Positions 7,462-15,742 of a DNA stretch of 64,000 nucleotides are shown in pieces (within the stretch, counting starts at the first letter, position 1; the number at the start of each line of letters is the position of its first letter). The DNA comes from JBIKWM01 sp044356305 (lineage in GTDB: Bacteria > Bacteroidota > Bacteroidia > UBA10329), in contig JBIKWM010000003.1 in the NCBI GenBank assembly GCA_044356305.1, positions 62,001-126,000 of the forward strand. Reading direction: 5' to 3'. The notes beneath the pieces are model-generated. The model was not told the origin of the DNA and searched no databases. It saw only the letters and a program-made list of their open reading frames with translations. The position numbers and the translations under genes were made by a program.

Positions 7462-7827
7462 TCAATCTCTTTTGGACAGTCGCTTTACCCTGTACGCTCC
7501 AGAGTTGCCCAGCACTACAAACGACTCACCCAGCTCCGTGGCATGCAGGCCTGCAATGGCAATCATCGCATCGGCACGTTCTTCAATACTCAGGTCTGAG
7601 GAGCGCACCAACATGATGCCCCGATTGGGCAGGTGCAGGCGGAAGGTGAGTTCACCGAAATCCTTGTCTTCGGTTATCAGCACCGAATCTTGAAGAACTG
7701 CCATTTCGAGTACCTGACGGTCTGACGACCCAGAGGCCGACTCAGTCACAGAACCAACAGCAAGACCTTTGGACCGCAATGCCAGCACCAGACGGTGGTC
7801 CACGCTCTCATCGGCCAGAAAAGTCAT
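7462..7827 (-). CDS. DUF5615 PIN-like toxin
   Basis: 121 residues. N-terminal MTFLADESVDHRLVLALRSKGL has the acidic pair of the PIN/Mut7-C fold, followed by VLITEDKDFGELTFR (second acidic cluster) and GIMLVR, all diagnostic of DUF5615, the putative nuclease toxin paired with DUF433 antitoxins. Its ATG overlaps the last bases of the DUF433 gene (4 bp), the normal coupling. Target RNA unknown. Confidence 0.87.
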   Translation of the reverse strand: MTFLADESVDHRLVLALRSKGLAVGSVTESASGSSDRQVLEMAVLQDSVLITEDKDFGELTFRLHLPNRGIMLVRSSDLSIEERADAMIAIAGLHATELGESFVVLGNSGAYRVKRLSKRD

Positions 7828-8054
7828 GCCGCCCTGCTCAGCACCTCATGGTTCACTGATTCGGCCGCAAACAGCAGGCACGCGGTGATGGCAGCCTCTG
7901 AAAGGGCCGGATAAGCCTCCAATAGCTCATTCGCAGACATCCCGTATGCCAACTTCTCAAGGACAAGGCCAACGGGTATCCGCGTGCCTTTGATCACAGG
8001 CTTGCCGAACATCACATCTGGCTGGCCAGTGATATGGTCTTTCCAATCGATCAT
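7824..8054 (-). CDS. DUF433 antitoxin
   Basis: 76 residues from ATG 8054. IDWKDHITGQPDVMFGKPVIKGTRIPVGLVLEKLA is the DUF433 signature (split: DVMFGKPVIKGTRIPV), a winged-helix protein that neutralises a DUF5615 partner; a further eight in-frame codons upstream are unlikely to be used. It precedes and overlaps the DUF5615 gene by 4 bp. The pair sits between DUF1702 and the halogenase-like gene. Confidence 0.88.
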   Translation of the reverse strand: MIDWKDHITGQPDVMFGKPVIKGTRIPVGLVLEKLAYGMSANELLEAYPALSEAAITACLLFAAESVNHEVLSRAA

Positions 8055-8100
8055 GGTGCTGAGAATAGCAGGGACCAAACAAAAGTAGGGTCTCCGCGCC

Positions 8101-9810
8101 TCACGCCATCACCGCCTCGCGCACCGGGTACAGCCACATGTGCATCATCTCCTCGGCCATAAAGGCATCACGGCCTATCATCACACTGTTCGGGCTGGTC
8201 AGTTGGCGGTTGCCATGCAGGCTCATGGTGTAGGGGTCCACCTCCATGTCCATCGGTGTGCCGTACACGTGGTTGCTCATCAGGCGGAAACACTCAGCGG
8301 CCATGCCCTCGAGTATGCCTATGTTCTTGATGATGGTGGCGTGTAGCGTCTCATAGTCTATCTGCTTCTCAACAATGCCCTCTTGGAATGCCTTGAGGAA
8401 CGCCAGATCGAACGGATCTGTGTAGCGATTGACCAGGTCACCGTTGTCGTGCGGGGCAAAGTCGCTGAACAGGTTCTGCATCTGCAGGCTCAGCTCGCCA
8501 TAGCGCGACAGCAGGGCCGTGGGCCCGTTCGATATCTTCTTGAGCAGTTGGATGTTCGTGAGGCCGTTGTTCACAAACAGCAGCGTGTTCACGCTCCAGT
8601 ATGCGCCCCAGTCCCAGAATATCTTGGCTATCATGGTCTGGGTGCGGCCCCACTGCGGATAGCGGTTCTCATAGATGGGCAACCAGTTCTGGAATATGGC
8701 CTTGTGCACCTCGCTGTAATAGCGCGAACGCAGACCGATGTCCTCACCGCCCAGGTCGCGTAGCACCAGATCGGTGATCCATGTGTTGTTCATGCTGATG
8801 AAGTCCGATCCCGGGCTGTAGAACGGGTCCAGGAACGGCCCGCTCTCTCCGGCCACGGCCCAGCGGTCCTCGCTGTAGAATCGGCCCGACCCATGGGCAA
8901 AGTGCTTCAGCACCATGAAGTCGAGCACCTTGTCCAGGTTCCTGTCAAGGTCCTTGGCAAACTGCGGCTCGTTCTTGCGTATCCATTCCAGGGCCTTGTC
9001 CAGTTTGTTGTAGCTCTCAAAGGGGTGAATGGCCGGGTCGGCCACAATGCCCACGCTGGTGCGGTCGCCAAACAGCGGAATGATCCACACCCAGTATCCG
9101 GCATCCATCATGTGCACGGTGCTCAGAAAGCGCAGACCGGGCTTCACGTGGCTGTGCCACACGGGGTCATCGCTCCACGAGTCTATATCTATCTTATAGT
9201 CCATGCGGAACCAGGCCGAGCACACGGCATGCTCCACCTTCTCAGCAAACTGGAACTTGCGCTTGAGAAAACTGCTGCGGCCCGTGGCATCTATGGCCCA
9301 GCGGCCCGCCACCGTGTGGCGCATGCCGTCCTTCTCATAGGTCACATGGTGCAGGCCGTCCATGCTCTCCATCTCCTTCACCGTGGCCCCATCTATCACC
9401 TCGTTGCCGCGGCCCAGGCTCATAATGGTCAGGTCGTTCTCAAACGAACCCCGGTCTATCTGGTGGCTCGGCACCGGCAGCAGCTTCTTCGGGCCCAGCT
9501 CCACACGCTTCGTTATGTCGTCCTTGTGATTCGGGGAGAAGAAGAACCGCAGCCCGTGCTTCGGCAGCTGGCGGGCCTCCATATACTTCTTCAGGCCCAG
9601 CACCTCGCGCATATAGTGCGTGGCCAGCTCCACCGTGCTCTCGCCCACCTTGTGGGCCGCATCGGGGGCCGCACCGGCCCTGCGCTCAAGCACCACGATG
9701 CTCGTCTCGGGCCGTGCCTGCTTTATCTGTAGCGACAGCGTCAGGCCAGCAAGGCCTCCGCCCATGATCACCACATCATACTGTTTCGGGGCATTCTCAT
9801 TCATGTTCAA
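8101..9810 (-). CDS. Flavin-dependent halogenase-like oxidoreductase
   Basis: 569 residues. FAD-binding GGGLAG at 17-22, the HKVGESTVEL segment typical of tryptophan-halogenase-like enzymes, and YWVWIIP at about 237-243, matching the WxWxIP motif that separates flavin-dependent halogenases from ordinary monooxygenases. AGESGPFLDPFYSPG is the second FAD contact. Relatives occur in dialkylresorcinol/flexirubin pigment clusters of Bacteroidota, where they modify the aromatic ring or act as oxygenases. It is divergent from a ketosynthase III and dehydratase pair. Halogenation as the real reaction is not proven. Confidence 0.8.
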   Translation of the reverse strand: MNMNENAPKQYDVVIMGGGLAGLTLSLQIKQARPETSIVVLERRAGAAPDAAHKVGESTVELATHYMREVLGLKKYMEARQLPKHGLRFFFSPNHKDDITKRVELGPKKLLPVPSHQIDRGSFENDLTIMSLGRGNEVIDGATVKEMESMDGLHHVTYEKDGMRHTVAGRWAIDATGRSSFLKRKFQFAEKVEHAVCSAWFRMDYKIDIDSWSDDPVWHSHVKPGLRFLSTVHMMDAGYWVWIIPLFGDRTSVGIVADPAIHPFESYNKLDKALEWIRKNEPQFAKDLDRNLDKVLDFMVLKHFAHGSGRFYSEDRWAVAGESGPFLDPFYSPGSDFISMNNTWITDLVLRDLGGEDIGLRSRYYSEVHKAIFQNWLPIYENRYPQWGRTQTMIAKIFWDWGAYWSVNTLLFVNNGLTNIQLLKKISNGPTALLSRYGELSLQMQNLFSDFAPHDNGDLVNRYTDPFDLAFLKAFQEGIVEKQIDYETLHATIIKNIGILEGMAAECFRLMSNHVYGTPMDMEVDPYTMSLHGNRQLTSPNSVMIGRDAFMAEEMMHMWLYPVREAVMA

Positions 9811-9853
9811 AAGGATTTTGGGTTGGATCTTTCTCTTCGGTACAAGGGTGCTG

Positions 9854-9861
9854 CGAAATTA
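9854..9861 (-). promoter_or_regulatory. Predicted -7 box for the halogenase-like gene
   Basis: TAATTTCG on the minus strand, one change from TAnnTTTG, 43 nt before ATG 9810 in the divergent intergenic region. Confidence 0.4.
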
Positions 9862-10009
9862 GTCTGTGCCCTTGGCCTGAGGCACTGACAGCCGTCAGCA
9901 TCCCACCTTCGGCAGGTTCGCCTAACACCGGTCGGGTCCGGATGTTCTCATCCGCACCATCGAACATGTGGCCCTGACGCATGTTACCCCCTCGGTCTTT
10001 CGGGCCGTC

Positions 10010-10017
10010 TATATTTG
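10010..10017 (+). promoter_or_regulatory. Predicted -7 box for the ketosynthase III gene
   Basis: TATATTTG, exact TAnnTTTG, followed by CGCGGCC; 65 nt before the TTG start at 10083. No good -33 TTG is seen at the usual distance. Confidence 0.55.
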
Positions 10018-10082
10018 CGCGGCCTCACCGACCCCCACTTGTTCTCAGCAGGCACAGTCTCTAACTGAAAAGGCATCCGGAT

Positions 10083-11213
10083 TTGCAGGTCTACATCACC
10101 CGTACTTCATCATTTCTGCCCAATGGCCCCGTCTCAAACGATGAGATGGAGACCCTTCTGGGCCTCGTGGGCGGCCGCCCGTCAAGGGGCCGCGCCATTG
10201 TGCTGCGCAACAACGGCATCCGCAGCAGGCACTACGCCCTCGATCCCACGGGCACCATCACCCACTCAAATGCCGAAATGGTGGCCGAGGCCCTCCACAG
10301 GCTCGAGGGTGACGGTTTCAGCCTCGGCGATGCGCAGGTCTTGGCCTGCGGCACATCGGCCCCCGACCAGAACCTGCCCAGCCACGCGGCCATGGTGCAC
10401 GGCCTCATGCCCCACACGGCCGATGTCGTTTCGCCCTCGGGCGCCTGCTGCTCGGGCATGCACGCCCTCAAGTACGGCTACATGAGCATTCTCAGCGGCC
10501 AGAGCGCCAAGGCCGTGGCCACCGGCAGCGAGCTGGTCAGCCCCATGATGCTGGCCCGCAACTTCGAGGCCGTGTCCGAAAGGGCCGCTGAGCTCGAGGA
10601 CAACCCCATCATCGGCTTCGAGAAGGACTTCCTGCGTTGGATGCTCAGCGATGGGGCCGGTGCCGCCCTCATGGAGGCACACCCCAGGCCCGGCCACACC
10701 AACCTCCGCATCGAGTGGGTCGAGACCCGCTCATATGCCAACGAGTTCGCGGCATGCATGTACTCCTCGGCCGACAAGGAGCCCGATGGCACCTTCCGGT
10801 CCTGGAAATCGTTCACCACCGATGAGTGGCTCTCGCGGTCAGTGTTCGCCATGAAACAGGATGTCAAGCTGCTCGGCAAGAACATCGTCCCCATCGGGGG
10901 GCGCTATCTGCACGAGATATGCCAGCGCAGGGCCCTCGATATCGCCACCATCGACTGGTTCCTGCCCCACCTCTCCTCCAATTTCTTCAAGGACAAGGTG
11001 TATGACGAACTAAAGCAGCGGGGCATGGAGATTCCCTACCACAAGTGGTTCACCAACCTCACCGAGGTGGGCAATGTCGGCTCCGCTTCCATCTTCATCA
11101 TGCTCGACTCCCTCGTGCGCTCCGGCCGGCTCAAAAAAGGCCAGCGCATCCTGCTCATGGTGCCCGAGAGCGCCCGCTTCCTCTACGCCTACGCGCTCCT
11201 CACGGTGTGCTGA
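10083..11213 (+). CDS. Beta-ketoacyl-ACP synthase III, DarB-like
   Basis: 376 residues from a TTG start. Catalytic cysteine in SGACCSGMHAL (about residue 121), histidine in FLPHLSSNFF (about 296) and asparagine in GNVGSAS (about 331), so the KAS III Cys-His-Asn triad is complete. The PHLSSNFF form in place of PHQAN is what I associate with DarB-type enzymes that join beta-ketoacyl chains into cyclohexanediones for dialkylresorcinols and flexirubins. A hotdog dehydratase follows after 3 bp, and the halogenase-like gene is divergent. DarA, the acyl carrier protein and the ring-tailoring genes are not in this window, so the pathway is incomplete here. Confidence 0.8.
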   Translation: MQVYITRTSSFLPNGPVSNDEMETLLGLVGGRPSRGRAIVLRNNGIRSRHYALDPTGTITHSNAEMVAEALHRLEGDGFSLGDAQVLACGTSAPDQNLPSHAAMVHGLMPHTADVVSPSGACCSGMHALKYGYMSILSGQSAKAVATGSELVSPMMLARNFEAVSERAAELEDNPIIGFEKDFLRWMLSDGAGAALMEAHPRPGHTNLRIEWVETRSYANEFAACMYSSADKEPDGTFRSWKSFTTDEWLSRSVFAMKQDVKLLGKNIVPIGGRYLHEICQRRALDIATIDWFLPHLSSNFFKDKVYDELKQRGMEIPYHKWFTNLTEVGNVGSASIFIMLDSLVRSGRLKKGQRILLMVPESARFLYAYALLTVC

Positions 11214-11216
11214 GCC

Positions 11217-11666
11217 ATGACCCTGCCCCACATCCTCGCCCTACCGCCCGAGCGCCTCGTGCCGCAGCGCCCGCCCATCCTCATGGTGCATGGCGTTAGC
11301 CGGGTCGAGGGGGCCGATGTCACTTCGCACTTCACCGTCACCCCCACCGACCTCTTTGTCGAGAACGGGGCCCTGCTCGAGGCCGGGCTCATCGAGAACA
11401 TGGCCCAGACAGCCGCACTCCGCTCAGGCGTCATGGCCCTGCTCCAGGCCCCGCACAACGGCACCGAGGTGCGCCCGCCAGTGGGCTTCATCGGTGCCAT
11501 CAAGGATTTCAACCTCCAGAGGCGCCCCCCGGTGGGTGCCACCCTCAGCACCACCGTGCGCGTACTCAACGACATGGGCCGGTTCCTTGTGGTCCAGGCC
11601 GAGGCTTCCGATGCCTCAGGGCCCTGCGCCCGCTGCGAGATGACCATCTTCATCAGCGAGGGCTGA
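11217..11666 (+). CDS. ApeP/FabZ-like 3-hydroxyacyl-ACP dehydratase
   Basis: 149 residues with a hotdog-fold pattern: PQRPPILMVHGV near the start, LFVENGALLEAGLIENMAQTAAL as the central helix with the acidic residue and MAQ, then VGFIGAIKDFNLQRRPPVG. This is the ApeP/ApeI-type dehydratase pattern of aryl polyene and flexirubin loci rather than housekeeping FabZ. Starts 3 bp after the ketosynthase stop, so likely one operon. The last seven codons and the following DNA are duplicated in inverted orientation near 31.9 kb. Confidence 0.78.
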   Translation: MTLPHILALPPERLVPQRPPILMVHGVSRVEGADVTSHFTVTPTDLFVENGALLEAGLIENMAQTAALRSGVMALLQAPHNGTEVRPPVGFIGAIKDFNLQRRPPVGATLSTTVRVLNDMGRFLVVQAEASDASGPCARCEMTIFISEG

Positions 11667-11775
11667 TAGGCCCCGCCCCCTTACTATCGACTATGGTCTA
11701 TGGACCATCGTCTATTCCCCACCCGCCCCAATGTTCCCTTTTGTCACTCCTGCGGAACATTACGCGCAAAGCCTG
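11650..11775. repeat. Left inverted repeat, outer segment
   Basis: Nearly identical to the reverse complement of 31794-31920. It starts in the last codons of the dehydratase gene, includes the imperfect palindrome ATGGTCTATGGACCAT, and ends at GCGCAAAGCCTG, where a 1.2 kb insert begins. Confidence 0.88.
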
Positions 11776-11918
11776 AGTCCACGGGCCTGACCCCCTGACA
11801 ACATCCTTATGGGCGGCAGACAGCGACTTCAGATAATATTCTTCACATTTGCTCAGGCCCCCGATCATGCAAAGAGCTTCAGGCAGTCGTCCATCCCTTC
11901 TACCAATTCCGCAGAATC

Positions 11919-12368
11919 ATGAAGAAGCTGCCATCTGTCCTCTCATTATTTATTGTTCTCGCCACAGGGTGCTGCGACTGCGATGAGCTACAATCCGATG
12001 AGGAACTCAGAAAACTGATAATCGGGACTTGGGTGCAGCAAGGGTGTAGCTTTCCCTTTGAAGATTCAAAAGAGATTACGGCAAACTCACTCCTGCTTGA
12101 GCAAATGTCCTTTCATGCAGATGGCAGGATAACAGAAGGTGGCCTTTATTCTTATTGCTGTTCATCTAATTGTGACTCAGTGAATCAAGGGCCATGCACT
12201 TGGGCTATAGAAAGCGGTAAATTGATCATTATTCCTGATTCGACTGCATACTCGTCTCACTTGAATCAATGGTATCCCATAAAGTGTTTAGATGGCGATG
12301 CGCTTGTTTTCGATAACGTTGTAGTGGGCGCATTAGAAAGAACCAAAACCTGCTTCCGGAAACAATGA
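11919..12368 (+). CDS. Small lipoprotein, unknown function (paralogue 1)
   Basis: 149 residues. Lipoprotein signal peptide with lipobox LATGC (Cys18). The body has ELRKLIIGTWVQQGCSFPF, then MSFHADGRITEGG, TWAIESGKLIIIPDS and a closing cysteine, like the small lipocalin-type lipoproteins of Bacteroidota (GTW ... F..DG ... W.i....l.i). Shares this frame with the next gene, so they are tandem paralogues. The DNA is visibly AT-richer than the flanks and lies inside an insert that splits the left inverted repeat. Function unknown. Confidence 0.75.
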   Translation: MKKLPSVLSLFIVLATGCCDCDELQSDEELRKLIIGTWVQQGCSFPFEDSKEITANSLLLEQMSFHADGRITEGGLYSYCCSSNCDSVNQGPCTWAIESGKLIIIPDSTAYSSHLNQWYPIKCLDGDALVFDNVVVGALERTKTCFRKQ

Positions 12369-12383
12369 AGACCCCCGGCCCGA

Positions 12384-12415
12384 TCAAGTGGTCCTTCGGG
12401 ACACATACCTGGGCG
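12384..12415. repeat. Interspersed hairpin repeat, copy 1
   Basis: CAAGTGGTCCTTCGGGACAC followed by ATACCTGGGCG. The core AAGTGGTCC-TTCG-GGACAC can fold with a UUCG loop. A diverged copy lies at 48711-48742 next to the transposase relic. Confidence 0.55.
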
Positions 12416-12474
12416 TGTGGCCGATGGAAGCAGCAATCGTTAATTTCCACCTTTTATAATAAATCTTGGGTGTT

Positions 12475-12939
12475 ATGAAATCAATCTTTGGCATTTTTCT
12501 GTGCATCACTACGCTAAGTGGTTGCTTCAATCTACAATCCGATCAAGAACTTAGGTCAGATATTGTAGGAACGTGGGAGGGGGACCAATGTGGTTTTCCC
12601 TATGATTCTGACCCTGATATTCACTATCCTTTTCCTGGGGGCAAGGTGGTCTTTCGGTCTGATGGAAGATTTATCCAAGATAATTCTGATCACAATATCT
12701 GCCGAGATAGCAGTGGGATTGATTCTGTTTGGATTTTATATCCCTATAGCTATTGTCAATGCAGTTGGTTCATCGAAAACGGGATGATAACAATCCTATC
12801 AGATTCCGCATTGAATTATGGATATTTCAACTTTCCTTATCCATTATTGAAACTTGATGATGATTGTTTGGTGTTGGATGAGGTGTTTTATAATGGACGC
12901 CAGATTGAAGAGAATCTCTGTTTTCAAAGGATCAATTAA
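12475..12939 (+). CDS. Small lipoprotein, unknown function (paralogue 2)
   Basis: 154 residues from ATG 12475 (three in-frame codons upstream are ignored). Lipobox TLSGC with Cys17. SDQELRSDIVGTWEGDQCGFPY matches the preceding gene's SDEELRKLIIGTW segment; later VVFRSDGRFI, SWFIENGMITILSD and a final NLCFQRIN repeat the same plan. Probably an outer-membrane-anchored lipocalin-like protein of unknown function. AT-richer than surrounding DNA, in the insert within the left inverted repeat. Confidence 0.75.
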   Translation: MKSIFGIFLCITTLSGCFNLQSDQELRSDIVGTWEGDQCGFPYDSDPDIHYPFPGGKVVFRSDGRFIQDNSDHNICRDSSGIDSVWILYPYSYCQCSWFIENGMITILSDSALNYGYFNFPYPLLKLDDDCLVLDEVFYNGRQIEENLCFQRIN

Positions 12940-12990
12940 TCTCAGAAAATCCATGAATAATTTAATTTTTCTCTAGCTTCATTGGCCACA

Positions 12991-13184
12991 CCCTCCACTC
13001 CGTCAGCCTGAGTAGCGGTCTTCCGCGTATCGAAGGCCCTAACAGCCCCGCATCAAACGGTGCCGGTGCGCCTGCACAGGGCCCCATTCAGATAGACCTC
13101 AGCCCCTACCGCCCAGGCACCTAACTGCTGCGCATCCAGCACCTCACAGGCACAACAACAGTCCACCGCATAATCAGGCAATAA
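12991..13184 (+). pseudogene. Relic of a T9SS sorting-domain gene tail
   Basis: Translation gives LPRIEGPNSPASNGAG, then PIQIDLSPYRPGT, stop (TAA at 13122-13124), LLRIQHLTGTTTVHRIIRQ and stop. YRPGTY-LLRI is the classic end of a T9SS type A sorting domain; tyrosine has become a stop. The upstream part of the gene is gone. The copy at 31589-31783 keeps the tyrosine. Confidence 0.7.
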
Positions 13185-13231
13185 ACCCCACGCCTCCCGC
13201 ACCCTGAGGCCGACTGTAAGTCAGAATTGAT

Positions 13232-13264
13232 GGCCGCTCCCATGCCGGGGACGGCCTTTTTTTT
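13232..13264 (+). terminator. Rho-independent terminator (left copy)
   Basis: GGCCG...CGGCC stem around CTCCCATGCCGGGGA, followed by eight T. It ends the relic T9SS gene; the duplicate is at 31509-31541. Confidence 0.75.
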
Positions 13265-13401
13265 GCCCTGTTCCATGGCATGACACATATTGGCCGGCCT
13301 CATCCATATCTCATTCAGAACTCATTATAACATCATTCAGAACTCATCTTTAAGTGATATAAGTAATTAAATGTGTCATGACCATAAATGGGTTAGTCGT
13401 A

Positions 13402-13610
13402 ACCTCAATTATACGAGATGACTACTCAGTTATAAGACATCATGCATCATTCATTCGACATCATGACTCATTGATACGACTTTACGACTCATATAATATA
13501 GTTTAAACCTCATTTATACGGAATGAGAACTCATATATACGGAATGACGACTCAGTTATACGGAATGATAACTCAGTTATAAGACATCACGCCTCAGTTA
13601 TAACGCATGC
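13402..13610. repeat. Ten 21-bp tandem repeats, left array
   Basis: Ten units of 20-22 bp, consensus nnACTCAgTTATACGGAATGA, e.g. starts at 13507, 13527, 13548 and 13569. Spacing is two DNA turns. The same array lies inverted at 31163-31371. No coding sense; looks like a multi-site protein-binding array. Confidence 0.85.
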
Positions 13611-13755
13611 TGACGGCATCCTTTGGGAGTGCCACATGCGGTTGGGAAAATCCTCTGCACCGTGCTCAGACCTACCTGCACCATACCCACCCGCTTCAGC
13701 GCACTGCGGCACAATCACCATCCGCCCCCTACATCCATTGTCACCGCACATCGCA

Positions 13756-13763
13756 TAGGTTTG
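13756..13763 (+). promoter_or_regulatory. Predicted -7 box for the first histidine kinase
   Basis: TAGGTTTG, exact TAnnTTTG, 29 nt before ATG 13793; a TTG at 13738-13740 is a possible -33 element with a rather short spacer. Supports the internal start over the longer frame from 13607. Confidence 0.5.
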
Positions 13764-13792
13764 TGTCCGCATTGCACACCCACCCCTTCGCC

Positions 13793-15742
13793 ATGTCCAC
13801 CCGTGGCGCCATCACATATCTGTTCTGCCTGTTGCTGCCTGCCTGCGCAGTGGCCCAGCAGCACGTGGCCGATAGCCTCGCGGCTGTGGTAAGGGCCAAG
13901 GGCCCCACCGTGCAGCTCCTCAACGACCTGGCCTGGGCCTACATGTTCCACCTCCCCGACTCCGGGCTGAGCATCGCCCTGCGCTCGGCACAGCTGGCGC
14001 GGTCTACTGGCGACCTGGCCGGGCAGGCACAGGCCCTTAACCGCGCAGGCGTGGCCTACGATGTAATGGACATGCCCGACTCGGCCCTGGCCCTCTATGA
14101 GCGGGCCCTCCCCGTGGCCGAGCGCAGCGCTGACGACAAGGTGCTGGCCGGTGTGCTCAATAACATGGGCATGGTGCACTGGAACCTGGGCGCCAACGAC
14201 CGCGCTCTCGAACTCTACCTGCGCGCCACCGCCATCTTTGAGCGCACCGACAACCTCAAGGGCCTCTCAAACACCTACAACAACATCGGGCTCATCCTCT
14301 TGGACGAGAAACGGGTCAGCGAGTCGCTGCGCTACCAGCGCCACGCCCTGGCCGTGCGCCAGAAACTGGGCGACAAGGGCCTCCTGGCCGCCAGCATGAC
14401 CAACATTGGGCTGCTCCTCGATGAACTCGATATGGTCGATTCGGCCATCTGGTATCAGCAGCGCGCCATCCCCCTGCAAGAAGAGATTGATGACCGCTAC
14501 GGCCTGGCCAAATCCTGTGTCAACATGGGCACCTACCTCACCCGCAAGAAGAGGACTCACGAGGCCCTGGGCTACCTCAACAGGGGCCTGGCCATTTACC
14601 AGGATGAGGGCAACAGGCGCATGGTGGCCTCCACCCATTTCAACATGGCCAGTGTGTACCTCAAGGTGAAAGACATGCCGCGCTACCGCCAGGAGCTGCG
14701 CACCACCGTGGAGCTGGCCCGCGGGTCGGGCAATGCCAAACTGCTCTGGAAAGCTTGCAACGACCTCGCCCTCGAACTCAACGCCATAGGCGAGTACCGC
14801 GAGGCGGCAGCCCTGCTTATAGAGCGCAATGCTGTTAAGGACAGCCTGTTCAACATGGAGCGGAGCGAGCAGATGGCCCTCCTCGAACGGCAGTATCAGA
14901 CCGAACGCAAGGACCGCCAGATAGCCCAGCAGGAGACCGAGCTGGCCCAGCGGGCCCTGGCCCTGGCCGACCGCAACCGCTGGATAGCCCTGCTGGCAGC
15001 GGCCATGGCCGTGCTGCTGCTGGGCGGTGGGCTCCTGTTCCAATACAACAGGCGCAGGGCCGAACGCGAGCACCACCGGGCCATGACGGCCGAGCGCGAA
15101 GCGGGCCTCAGGGCCGTGCTCATAGCCACCGAGGACGAGCGCAAGCGCATAGCAAAGGACCTGCACGATGGCACCGTCCAGTCGCTCACCGGCATCAAGA
15201 TGCGCCTGCAGCGCACCCTTTCACTCATTCCCCTGCCCGAGGCCGAAAGGCCCCGCATGGACGACACCATGCGCCTGCTGGACGAGGCCACGGCCGAGGT
15301 GCGCAGCATCAGCCACCAGATGATGCCTCGCGTGTTGAGCGAGAGCGGCCTTGTGCCCGCCCTGGCCGACATGCTTGACAAGAGCCTGGGCAGCACCCCC
15401 ATCCGCTACTCGTTCGAACACATGCGGGTAGAGGGCGTGCGCTACCGCGATCAGGTCGAGATCAGCCTTTTCCGCATCTGCCAGGAGCTCATCAACAACA
15501 TCGTCAAGCACAGCGGGGCCAAGGCCGTGAGCGTGCAGCTCATGGCGGTCAAGGATCACCTCGTGCTGCTGGTCGAGGACGATGGCAGCGGCTTCAGACC
15601 CGAAGATGCCAACCAGCGCAACGGCATAGGCCTCATGAACATCAGCAGCCGTGTCGAGTCGCTGCACGGGCGGCTCGACTATTCCGCACAGGCCGGGCGG
15701 GGCACAGTGGCCACGGTCCGCGTTCCTATCGCTGAGGCATGA
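13793..15742 (+). CDS. TPR sensor histidine kinase, NarL type (1)
   Basis: 649 residues from ATG 13793. Signal peptide (TYLFCLLLPACAVAQQ), about nine TPR repeats to residue ~350 (motifs such as LNNMGMVHWNLGANDRALELY), coiled coil, one membrane helix at ~394-414, then a HisKA_3 dimerisation domain with the phospho-acceptor His in KDLHDGTVQSL (~458) and an HATPase_c domain with ELINNIVKHSGA and DDGSGF. Such kinases sense through the exported TPR region and signal to NarL/LuxR-type regulators. None is adjacent. The stop overlaps the next kinase gene by 4 bp. Confidence 0.9.
   Translation: MSTRGAITYLFCLLLPACAVAQQHVADSLAAVVRAKGPTVQLLNDLAWAYMFHLPDSGLSIALRSAQLARSTGDLAGQAQALNRAGVAYDVMDMPDSALALYERALPVAERSADDKVLAGVLNNMGMVHWNLGANDRALELYLRATAIFERTDNLKGLSNTYNNIGLILLDEKRVSESLRYQRHALAVRQKLGDKGLLAASMTNIGLLLDELDMVDSAIWYQQRAIPLQEEIDDRYGLAKSCVNMGTYLTRKKRTHEALGYLNRGLAIYQDEGNRRMVASTHFNMASVYLKVKDMPRYRQELRTTVELARGSGNAKLLWKACNDLALELNAIGEYREAAALLIERNAVKDSLFNMERSEQMALLERQYQTERKDRQIAQQETELAQRALALADRNRWIALLAAAMAVLLLGGGLLFQYNRRRAEREHHRAMTAEREAGLRAVLIATEDERKRIAKDLHDGTVQSLTGIKMRLQRTLSLIPLPEAERPRMDDTMRLLDEATAEVRSISHQMMPRVLSESGLVPALADMLDKSLGSTPIRYSFEHMRVEGVRYRDQVEISLFRICQELINNIVKHSGAKAVSVQLMAVKDHLVLLVEDDGSGFRPEDANQRNGIGLMNISSRVESLHGRLDYSAQAGRGTVATVRVPIAEA

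Larger units (their letters stand above)
12991..13622. repeat. Left inverted repeat, inner segment
   Basis: Reverse complement of 31151-31783 with few mismatches. In order it holds a decayed T9SS C-terminal tail (12991-13184), a terminator hairpin, AT-rich DNA with CATTCAGAACTCAT repeats, ten 21-bp tandem repeats, and ends at GACGGCATCCT. Inside the pair lies a 17.5 kb block. Confidence 0.92.

Noticed and set aside
13121..13303. 60-codon minus-strand ORF in the left repeat, with a close match (31470-31652 plus) in the right repeat
   Set aside because: It is antisense to the T9SS tail relic and runs through the terminator hairpin; the similarity is explained by the duplicated DNA.
13607..13792. 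62-codon N-terminal extension of the first histidine kinase
   Set aside because: The extension starts in the repeat array, is Pro/His-rich and not signal-like; ATG 13793 begins a proper signal peptide after a -7 box.
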